64,000 bases of DNA from Astragalus membranaceus. Lineage: Eukaryota; Streptophyta; Magnoliopsida; Fabales; Fabaceae. The stretch covers positions 74,023,784 through 74,087,783 of the forward strand of contig CM076849.1 of the NCBI GenBank assembly GCA_039519185.1, given 5' to 3'. A program made the translations under genes and the position numbers. Shown one piece after another: positions 23,210 to 33,691 of this stretch. A model generated the notes under the pieces. It made no database searches. It worked only from the letters and a program-made list of their open reading frames with translations, and had not been told where the DNA came from. The first letter of the stretch is position 1. Each line of letters starts with the position of its first letter.

Positions 23210-23898
23210 ATGTTCCTCTTGTAGGTTGGTCCTTCATCTAAAAAGAAAAACGTGTGGATGGTTGATAGTGGATGCTCAAGGCATATGACTGGTGATGCCT
23301 CACTATTTCTGAAATTGAGCAACAAAGCTAGTGGATCTGTAAAATTTGCCAACAATGAATCTGCTCAAGTAATAGGTAAAGGTTGTGTGGGTAAGGAAAA
23401 CACAATTAAAATTAAAGATGCTTTATTAGTTGATGGTGTTAAATTTAACTTACTAAGTGTTAGCCAATTATGCGATAATGATTTTGATGTGCACTTTTCT
23501 GTTGATAAATGTGTTATCACCCATATGACTTCTAAACTCTACATTACTGGCTTTCGAGAAAACAATGTATACTATGTTGATTTTGATAATGTAAGTGATG
23601 ATATAGTATGTATGCCTACCTTGATTGATGATGTGGATTTGTGGCATAGACGCTTAGGACATGCTAGTATAGAACATCTATCTAAGTTAAGTAAGAATGA
23701 GCATGTTAGAGGTCTACCTAAATTGAAATATGAAAAAGGCCAATTATGTGATGCATGTCAACTTGGTAAAATGCACAAAACCTCTTTTAAATCAAAACCG
23801 GTCATTTCCACCAAAAATGTGCTTGAACTGCTACATCTTGATTTGTTTGGTGAAATTGATGTCGTAAGTCTAGGAGGGTCTAAGTATGTCTTTGTTAT
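23210..23898 (+). pseudogene. SIRE-type pol, 5' part: protease and start of integrase
   Basis: The frame reopens after the second stop and reaches aspartic protease with WMVDSGCSRHMTGD (catalytic DSG) near 23260. The GAG-pre-integrase zinc-binding region follows (LWHRRLGHAS, CDACQLGKMHKTSF, about 23640-23790). The integrase core start (GGSKYVFVIV) is cut at 23898 by the nested non-coding element and resumes at 36257. Confidence 0.92.
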
Positions 23899-26464
23899 TG
23901 TCGTGACCGGGATCCCGACTTAGACGGCCCAAAAATCGATATTTCAGGGAGTCGCCACCCAATTTATTAAATAGGGAAAATTGAGAAAAACCTACCTTAA
24001 AATTAATGGTCTGCGTAAACTAGGTTGGATTCGGGAGTCGGTTATGCATAGGGAAGGGCGAAAACTTAATTCCACTACACCCCTAGTACATCCGTCCTAA
24101 GACAGTTACCCTAAATCTGATTGTGCAAATATAAATTACAAATTTATTTGTTTTACCCAAAAATAAAATAGTAGAGAATAATAAGGGCTAATTTAGAAAA
24201 GTTTAATTTTGACTTGACGGGGAAGCCCCGCTCCTACGTATCCTCTGGTGCAATGAGGAACTCAAAAGTCACGTAGTTCTTCCTGAAAAAAATTTTTGGT
24301 TGGTATTTTTTAATATAGGGGTTTTAGGATTATTGAGCTGTACAGCTCATCCATCCTAGAACGCTGACTGACCCGTCTGTACAGTCGACTTAGTCCCCTA
24401 TTTTATAAAAATGGAGTTTTTGGAGTTTTGGAAAATGATTTTATGTGTGTTGGTTTGATTTTATTTGAATAGGGATTTTAGGAATCTTGAACCGTACGGT
24501 TCATTTATCCTAGAATGCTGACTAACCCGTCTGTACAGTCGGCTTAGTCCCCTATTTTCGAAAAATGGAGTTTTTGATTTATGGAAAAAATATGTTTGTG
24601 TGTATTTTGATTTAGAAATTGTTTGTTTTAAATAGGGATTTTAGGACATGATCCGTAACGGTTCATTAATAACCTAAAAAGCTGACTAACCCGACTGTAC
24701 AGTCGATTTAGTCCCCTATTTATATTTTTTTGAAAATGAAATATTTATCTTTTTTATTTTTATAGGTTTTTTGTAAAAGGAAATAATAAAAACGAAAACA
24801 GAGGGTGCAATAGTAAAATGGGGTGCAGTTTGCAAAAAGGGAGTTGTATTATTGTTTGCTTGAATGCAAAAGTATTAAGCTCCTTTGTGTCCTAGAGGGG
24901 TCCCTTTGGGAATAGATCTAAGGCTTTTTCTATCAAGTGAACCTCTCAAAGGTAGCTCTATAGAGTCCTAAATAAGGTTCCTAGAGCCAACGACCCCAAT
25001 TAAGAACACTGATCAACAACAATAGGCAAGCTATTAGGAGTGCCAGCATTCTCAAGAGGGACCAAACTCTAGGTGAGACTTTCGTGACCACCCAACAGGA
25101 CGCACATCCAGTAGGCCATCACTACGCAGTCTCGTTCTAACTTAGGTTATTCTCCAGTCCGGGTACAGGACTATTCTCACATGTGTGCAGAAGTGTGATA
25201 GTGGAGTGTGTGTAGGAGCAAAATGTTAAATATACCCCCTAGTTGCAAAACAAACAAACACATATACAGAAAATAATAGTCTTCTACCCTAGGGTTTATA
25301 TCAAGCATAAAATAAAGATATACAAAAAGAAACTAAAGAAATAAATAAATAATCAATAAATATGTACATAAATAAATAAATAAATAAACAAATAGATATA
25401 AATAAATAAATAAATACAAAACTAACCTCAAGCTGATGAACGCGATGAACGCAGAACCGGACCGAGCAGTCTGACCAGGTCAACTGCGAACCGGACTGCT
25501 TTGAGAACCGAAAAAACCGATTCAAACAAAAAATTACAAAATAAGCAAAGACAGACTTTTAGTGTCTGGACCGCAAAGGCTAGCCCAAAAGATCACTTAA
25601 TCTGCCAATGACTCCCCCCCCTAAACCTTCACCTCTCAACCTCTTTTATAGTCAATTTCTATAGGGTTGTTGTTTCTTGCAAGCAATGTGGGCCTAAAAC
25701 AAGATAGAGAAAACAATTCCCACTTAGAGAACACAATTCCCGTTTTTCTCAAACCTGTCACCGTAAAAGCGCGATTCCGGATTCGTTAACCGTTGGATCG
25801 TCTTTGTTTTTTGACAGTAGGTTCGTGAGACATATATCTTCACTTTCACCGTTCGGATCGTCGAAACGAAGTCTGAGGAGAGAGAAATTGCCTTCGCAAT
25901 AGCTGCAGTTTTTGCTCCGTTTTTTCTCAAACCTCTCACCATAAAGGTGCGATTCCGGATTCGTTAACCGTTGGATCATCTTTATTTGTTGACAGCAGGT
26001 TCGTGGGACATGTGTCTCCACTTTCACCGTTCAGATCGTCAAAACGAGGTCCGAGGAGAGAGAAATTGCTTTCGCATAGTAGCTAAAAACTAAAACCGGA
26101 AAATACCCAAAAGCGACTACTTTTTGTAATAATAATTTTTTTATTGCACCTCCCCTTTTTTATTTTCTTTTGTAATTTGTATTATTTCTTATCTATTTAT
26201 TTTTTTATTTTCGTTTTTTTAATTAAAGATATTGTAACAAGAAAAATAAGTTAAATCTACTTTGTAATTTTTTTGAATTAGCATATATATATTTTTTTTA
26301 ATTTTTGTTTAACCACTAAAAAAAGTAATAATAACGCAAAATTAGTAAATTAGCGCAAAATGACCTATTCGAGGGATTAAGAATCAAATATACGCGAAAA
26401 ACATATTTTTGTGATTTTTTTTTTGAAAAAGTAAAAATGTACCAGTTAAAATTGGGTGTTCACA
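23899..26464. repeat. Left LTR of non-coding element
   Basis: Contains GGAGTCGCCACCC about 50 bp in, three hairpin repeats (24315-24720), an AAAT-rich microsatellite (about 25340-25420) and a duplicated roughly 180-bp block near 25740-26065 with GATTCCGGATTCGTTAACCG. The open frames at 25724-26027 reflect that duplication. Confidence 0.93.
24315..24720. repeat. Three ~155-bp repeats with co-varying hairpins
   Basis: Each unit has ATAGGGATTTTAGGA (or a close variant), a palindrome, GCTGACT(A/G)ACCCG, CTGTACAG and TTAGTCCCCTATTT. The palindromes are GAGCTGTACAGCTC (24335-24348), GAACCGTACGGTTC (24489-24502) and TGATCCGTAACGGTTCA (24649-24665). Stem bases change on both sides so pairing is kept. 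The right LTR carries the same set near 34128-34460. Confidence 0.85.
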
Positions 26465-28513
26465 GTTGCCCCTCTGTGCTTACTTTCTTACGAGATAATA
26501 CATAAAACTATGTTTTCTTGTTTTATCTAAGTAAGGAATAAGTACAGATATGAACCCCAATTTTAATCGGTGAAATATGCACAATTGTCTTTTGACTGTT
26601 AAAGTTAAATGGGTAATAAGAAATACAAACAGTGCCAGAGCTGAATCGATAGCACGAAGTTTCAAAACAATGTCAAGGCAAGACCGATAGCACAAAATTT
26701 AAAAACAATGTCAGGGCGAAACCAGTTGCATGAAAATCAAAGACAATGCCAGGGCGAGACCGATTGCACAAAATTAAAGACAATGCCAGGGCGAGACCAA
26801 TAGCATGAAAATTAAAAACAATGCCAGGGCGAGACCGATAGCACGAAAATTAAAGACAATGTCAGGGCGAGACCGATAGCACAAAATTAAAGACAATGCC
26901 AGGGCGAGACCGATAGCATGAAAATTAAAGACAATGCCAGGGCGATACCCATAGCAGGAAAATTAAAGACAATGCCAGGGCGAGACCGATAGCATGAAAA
27001 TTAAAGACAATGCCAGGGCGAGACCGATAGCACAAAATTAAAGACATTGACAGGGCGAGACCGATAGCATGAAAATTAAAGAGAATGCCAGGGCGAGACC
27101 GATAGCACAAAATTAAAGACAATGTCAGGGCGAGACCGATTGCACAAAATTAAAGACAATGCCAGGGCGAGACCAATAGCATGAAAATTAAAAACAATGC
27201 CAGGGCGAGACCGATAGCACGAAAATTAAAGACAATGCCAGGGCGAGACCGATAGCACAAAATTAAAGACAATGCCAGGGCGAGACCGATAGCATGAAAA
27301 TTAAAGACAATGCCAGGGCGATACCCATAGCAGGAAAATTAAAGACAATGCCAGGGCGAGACCGATAGCATGAAAATTAAAGACAATGCCAGGGCGAGAC
27401 CGATAGCACAAAATTAAAGACATTGCCAGGGCGAGACCGATAGCATGAAAATTAAAGAGAATGCCAGGGCGAGACCGATAGCACAAAATTAAAGACAATG
27501 CCAGGGCGAGACCGATAGCATGAAAACTAAAGAGAATGCCAGGGCGAGACCGATAGCATGAAAATTAAAGACAATGCCAGGGCGAGACCGATAGCACGAA
27601 AATTAAAGACAATGCCAGGGCGAGACCGATAGCATGAAATTTAAAAACAAATGCCAGGGCGAGACCGATAGCATGAAAATTAAAAACAATGCCAGGGCGA
27701 GACCGATAGCATGAAAGGTAAAGCAGTGCCAGGGATGAACCGTTAGCACGAAATCTAAAAGACAATGCCAGGGCTGAACCGTTAGCATGAAAGGTAAAGT
27801 TGTGCCAGGGCTAAACCGTTAGCACGAAATTTAAAAGACAATGCCAGGGCTGAACCGTTAGCATGAAAAGTAAAGCAGTGCCAGGGCTGAACTGTTAGCA
27901 CGAAATTTAAAAGACAATGCCAGGGCTGAACCGTTAGCATGAAAAGTAAAGCAGTGCCAGGGCTGAACCGTTAGCACGAAATTTAAAAGACAATGCCAGG
28001 GCTGAACCGTTAGCATGAAAAGTAAAGCAGTGCCAGGGCTGAACCGTTAGCACGAAATTTAAAAGACAATGCCAGGGCTGAACCGTCGGCATGAAAGAAT
28101 GTGCCAGGGCTGAACCGATAGCACGAGGATGAGAAGGGAAATGCCAGGGCTGAACCGTCGGCATGAGAAGTAAAGCAGTGTCAATGCACGTCTTGCTTTG
28201 GAGGACTCTTTTTTTATTACTTTATTTACAAAGTACTGAACACAAATGTATGATTCTAATCAAGAAGTGGAATGCATGGATGGACATGAAATGTATGCAA
28301 ACTATGGCATGAAATGCATGAATTATGCATGATCTTGAGTTGAAATTAAGATGCACTTATCTTGAAAGCTGGATTCACTGAGAATTTTTTCTTTTTGTGC
28401 AGGCTTTATTTGAAACCAATCACGCTTGTCCTCATATGGAAGTTTATCCTCAACACAGCTAACTTGCTTAGGCCCTTTTTCTCTTTTTATGACCACTTCT
28501 CTCCTTTCAAGCA
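26430..28513. repeat. 2.1-kb internal direct repeat, copy 1
   Basis: Corresponds to 31556-33639 at a constant offset of 5,126 bp, with only scattered substitutions. It begins inside the last 35 bp of the left LTR (GTAAAAATGTACC...GGTGTTCACA), covers the whole minisatellite and ends at CTTTCAAGCAAAT. Confidence 0.9.
26630..28180. repeat. 37-38 bp minisatellite array 1 with higher-order structure
   Basis: About 40 monomers of the type CCAGGGCGAGACCGATAGCA followed by an A-rich spacer. The left part has a higher-order period of 376 bp (for example 26925 and 27301), about ten monomers. The right part (about 27715-28090) switches to dimers of about 76 bp with CCAGGGCTGAACCGTTAGCA. Minus-strand open frames across it are artefacts of repeat length. 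Confidence 0.92.
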
Positions 28514-31500
28514 AATCACCCTCAAATTTGACCTTCTCTCTCTTTTTTTTTATTATTGTCATTAGCTTTCTAAATCACATTACTGATTCCAAGTTGACTA
28601 TTTTTGAAGCATTACTTAATGAGCATGCATGGATTCACAGGTATTTAAGAGCTGGAATTTTTTTGGGTTTGGATTTTTGGTTTGAAAGTGGAGGGTATTT
28701 TGGAGGGAAAACATAGGGAAGACAAAGGCGACACAGGATGGTAGGGAAAAAAGGTATTATGGCAACCTCGAGTTTATTGGGGATTCCATTTACTTGAGGT
28801 GCCTGACTTGCTGGGAATTGGCTGGGTATTGGAAACAAGTTTTACCATAGGGGAGACTTCCAGAGGTAGCAAGCAAAATCTAACTCACGGTTATGCAAAC
28901 ACTTTTGCCCCGATGTTAGTAGAAGGTACTGCCCCAAGAGAAGGCTACACGGGTGTACCAAACAAAGTTTGACTCATGAAAGGACCTGCAAAGATTTTGC
29001 TTCAAACAGCTCAGGTGTGGAAAAGAAAGTTTTGACTCATGACGGGTCTTACACAGGTTTTGCCCCAGTACTGGTGAAAGTTGTTGCTCACAAGAGTGCA
29101 CTGGTGTGGCAAACTTGACGGATGTAGGGTATGGTAAGGATTTTGCCTCATTCTGGTGAAAGCATTTGCCCTGAGAGAATACTACTTGATGTAACAAGAA
29201 ACATTTGACTCTTAAAGGTCTTACCAAACTTGCCCCAGTGTGGGGTTTTCTCGAGACTCTCAAGCTTATCCTTCACAAAGTTGCCCAAATGTACACTATT
29301 GTGTGGCCCAAGTAGAAGAAATTTCCCAGTGAACTACATAAGCTTCTCATTGTAAGTCTCATTCCCCTTTTGTGCCCTAATTTTTGCCTAGACTGCCTTT
29401 GCAGGTTTTCAGTCTAGCGGGCTTTATTTTTCTTTTATTCTCCCTAATTTTTCCTAGACCGCCCTTTCGGGTTTTCAATCTAGCGGGATTTTTTTTCACT
29501 TCCTTTTTTATTAGAGCAAAGAATAATTTAAAACAAGCAAATGATTTATCTCAAAATTAATATTAAGAAAATGAAAACGATCATTCATCAATCAGAGTGG
29601 GATTTTGGAGGCTCGTAATGTGACTATGGGTTATGGGTTATGAAAGAAAGACGATTAGAATGCTCAAGTAAACGTCTTACGGGCATGAGTTATGGGCTAT
29701 GGAAGAAAGATGGTTAGAAGGTTCAAAGAACGGGCATGAGTAACAGGTTATCGGGGTGGATTGATTGGGAGGCTTAAAGGAATGCTTTACAGGCATGGAT
29801 TATGGGTTATGGAAAGGAAATGAGTAGAAGGTTCAAAGAAATGTTTTGCGAGTATGGGTTACATGCTATGGGAGACAAATGAATAGAGGGCTCAAAGAAA
29901 GGTTTTAGGTTATGGGTTATGGGAATGGATCAAGGATCTTTAGTGCATTCAGCTTTCTATTGTGTTCCCCAGACCTCATATCATTCACTTTTTTTTTATT
30001 TTTATTACTTTTTTTTCACCCCCTCTGCTTTTTGATCACTCTTTCTTTTGTGCCCTAATTTTTGCCAAGACTGACAATACTTGCTTTCAGTCTTGCAGGC
30101 TTTATTCATTTTTCTCTTTTTCTTTTCTTTTGAACTTTTTCCACCATCTCTTTGATTTCATAACTTTGGAAAACTGAATGCACTAAATTCTATTGTAGTG
30201 TCGATCCTTGTCCAGGGTTTAGTGAAGGGACGTTACAGGCTCAAAGGGGATGGTATGGGATATATTTTGTTTGAGGTAGAGAAAGACGACCACTCTTCAT
30301 TTGAAATCATGATTCCACGTTTGCAAAATTTTAATTTTGAAATAACATCTACTCTTTTACACATTCTTTGCTCTTCATTTCTTTTGATTTGTTTTTTGTT
30401 TTTTTTTCTTTGCTTTTTTTTTTGGGAAATGGACATTTGATATCCGATATTCGCTCACCGGTTCATCCCTGAATGACGCAACTAAAAGGGCTTTAAGAAT
30501 TATCACTTGAGGCAAGAACTCAAAAGGGGTCGGTGTTTTAAGGGGACACGAGGAGAAAGGATGGAGATGGGTTTTTAAATACATGCAAATCCATTAGTGT
30601 AAAGCTTCAACTAAGTTAAATTGGTTTCAAGCTTACATGACTAAACAAGCGCTAATGACAATCATCTTTTCCCACTCTTTTATTTATTTATCCGAGAACT
30701 AATTGCCAACCTTTTGTCTCTCTTTTTCTTTTCATCTTTCCCAAAATGCCCCAATATAGTGCTCCCTGATATCTTTCCTCTCACCTTACTTCTCTAATCC
30801 TCGAATGACAAATCTTCTCAACAACTTTCAAGGGAATGATCTAATTCTATGAGTCTAAGCTTGATTGGTATCCATATTCACGCAAGCACAAAAATTCAAC
30901 ATGAATGAAGACTTAATGACTTCAAAACTCTTTTTTTTATTGATTTTATTTAAAGAGAGGAAAAATTATGCTATATGAGAATGAGTCAAAGAGAACAAGA
31001 TGTTATGAAATGCATGGTATGTATGCAAGCACTCATCCTAAGATGCAATATGCATTTGTTTTGTATTTTTTTTCATTGTTTTATGCAAAAAATGCAATGC
31101 AATTGCCCTTTTTTGAAGGGAATATGCTATGAAAATTTACAAATGGCAATGATAATTTTTTTATTTAATTATGCAAAGATTTTTACATACATGCGAAGAA
31201 AAAAATGGAATATGGAGGAATTTTTATGATGAATGATTTTTATATTTATTCTTTTACAAATGAGTATGATGAATGACAATGAAATGCTACATGCAATTTT
31301 TCTAAGGACATATGCAATGCAAATGAATGACACGCGAAAAATAAGATCGATTAAATTTTAGTTTTGTCTTTACATGAAATGAACTTCTAAATGCAACATG
31401 ATTTTTTTTTTGCTCTTTCATGCATGAAATGCAATATGAGGTGTTTTTTTTATGTTTTTTTTTTTAAAATATGATTTTTAATTTTGTAGAAAAAGGTAAG

Positions 31501-31555
31501 TGATTTTCTAAACCCAATTTTTTTTATAGGAAAAAGGTATTTTTTTTTATGGAAA
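28514..31555. other. Non-coding middle region with several short tandem repeats
   Basis: About 28860-29260: degenerate repeats of about 110 bp with TTTGACTCATGA and TTTTGCCCC. About 29365-29500 and 30045-30110: copies of a hairpin-like unit with CCTAATTTTTGCCTAGACTG...CAGTCTAGCGGG. About 29620-29930: five degenerate units with ATGGGTTATGG and TAGAAGGTTCAAAGAA. The rest is AT-rich. No conserved protein on either strand. Confidence 0.75.
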
Positions 31556-33639
31556 AGTAAAAATGTACCGGTTAAAATTGGGTGTTCACAGTTGCCCCTC
31601 TGTGCTTACTTTCTTACGAGATAATACATAAAACTATGTTTTCTTGTTTTATCTAAGTAAGGAATAAGTACAGATATGAACCCCAATTTTAATCGGTGAA
31701 ATATGCACAATTGTCTTTTGACTGTTAAAGTTAAATGGGTAATAAGAAATACAAACAGTGCCAGAGCTGAATCGATAGCACGAAGTTTCAAAACAATGTC
31801 AGGGCAAGACCGATAGCACAAAATTTAAAAACAATGTCAGGGCGAAACCAGTAGCATGAAAATCAAAGACAATGTCAGGGCGAGACCGATTGCACAAAAT
31901 TAAAGACAATGCCAGGGCGAGACCAATAGCATGAAAATTAAAAACAATGCCAGGGCGAGACCGATAGCACGAAAATTAAAGACAATGTCAGGGCGAGACC
32001 GATAGCACAAAATTAAAGACAATGCCAGGGCGAGACCGATAGCATGAAAATTAAAGACAATGCCAGGGCGATACCCATAGCAGGAAAATTAAAGACAATG
32101 CCAGGGCGAGACCGATAGCATGAAAATTAAAGACAATGCCAGGGCGAGACCGATAGCACAAAATTAAAGACATTGACAGGGCGAGACCGATAGCATGAAA
32201 ATTAAAGAGAATGCCAGGGCGAGACCGATAGCACAAAATTAAAGACAATGCCAGGGCGAGACCGATTGCACAAAATTAAAGACAATGCCAGGGCGAGACC
32301 AATAGCATGAAAATTAAAAACAATGCCAGGGCGAGACCGATAGCACGAAAATTAAAGACAATGCCAGGGCGAGACCGATAGCACAAAATTAAAGACAATG
32401 CCAGGGCGAGACCGATAGCATGAAAATTAAAAACAATGCCAGGGCGATACCCATAGCAGGAAAATTAAAGACAATGCCAGGGCGAGACCGATAGCATGAA
32501 AATTAAAGACAATGCCAGGGCGAGACCGATAGCACAAAATTAAAGACATTGCCAGGGCGAGACCGATAGCATGAAAATTAAAGAGAATGCCAGGGCGAGA
32601 CCGATAGCACAAAATTAAAGACAATGCCAGGGCGAGACCGATAGCATGAAAACTAAAGAGAATGCCAGGGCGAGACCGATAGCATGAAAATTAAAGACAA
32701 TGCCAGGGCGAGACCGATAGCACGAAAATTAAAGACAATGCCAGGGCGAGACCGATAGCATGAAATTTAAAAACAAATGCCAGGGCGAGACCGATAGCAT
32801 GAAAATTAAAAACAATGCCAGGGCGAGACCGATAGCATGAAAGGTAAAGCAGTGCCAGGGATGAACCGTTAGCACGAAATCTAAAAGACAATGCCAGGGC
32901 TGAACCGTTAGCATGAAAGGTAAAGTTGTGCCAGGGCTAAACCGTTAGCACGAAATTTAAAAGACAATGCCAGGGCTGAACCGTTAGCATGAAAAGTAAA
33001 GCAGTGCCAGGGCTGAACTGTTAGCACGAAATTTAAAAGACAATGCCAGGGCTGAACCGTTAGCATGAAAAGTAAAGCAGTGCCAGGGCTGAACCGTTAG
33101 CACGAAATTTAAAAGACAATGCCAGGGCTGAACCGTTAGCATGAAAAGTAAAGCAGTGCCAGGGCTGAACCGTTAGCACGAAATTTAAAAGACAATGCCA
33201 GGGCTGAACCGTCGGCATGAAAGAATGTGCCAGGGCTGAACCGATAGCACGAGGATGAGAAGGGAAATGCCAGGGCTGAACCGTCGGCATGAGAAGTAAA
33301 GCAGTGTCAATGCACGTCTTGCTTTGGAGGACTCTTTTTTTATTACTTTATTTACAAAGTACTGAACACAAATGTATGATTCTAATCAAGAAGTGGAATG
33401 CATGGATGGACATGAAATGTATGCAAACTATGGCATGAAATGCATGAATTATGCATGATCTTGAGTTGAAATTAAGATGCACTTATCTTGAAAGCTGGAT
33501 TCACTGAGAATTTTTTCTTTTTGTGCAGGCTTTATTTGAAACCAATCACGCTTGTCCTCATATGGAAGTTTATCCTCAACACAGCTAACTTGCTTAGGCC
33601 CTTTTTCTCTTTTTATGACCACTTCTCTCCTTTCAAGCA
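31556..33639. repeat. 2.1-kb internal direct repeat, copy 2
   Basis: Second copy of 26430-28513, including 34 bp of LTR terminal sequence at 31556-31589 although no LTR precedes it here. It contains the second minisatellite array (31756-33306), also with a 376-bp higher-order period. After 33639 it departs into AAATTTGACCCTCAA repeats and the right LTR. Confidence 0.9.
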
Positions 33640-33691
33640 AATTTGACCCTCAAATTTGACCCTCAAGCAAATCCCCAGCGGAGTCGCCATC

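Noticed and set aside
26480..28164. Several minus-strand open frames with repeats such as 'GIVFNFHAIGLALA'
   Set aside because: They read through a 37-38 bp minisatellite in whichever phase stays open; the same frames recur in the second array. There is no start context or conserved domain.
30198..30440. Short open frame with a hydrophobic C-terminus
   Set aside because: It arises from T-rich runs in the non-coding middle region; no homologous features, and the minus strand is equally open.
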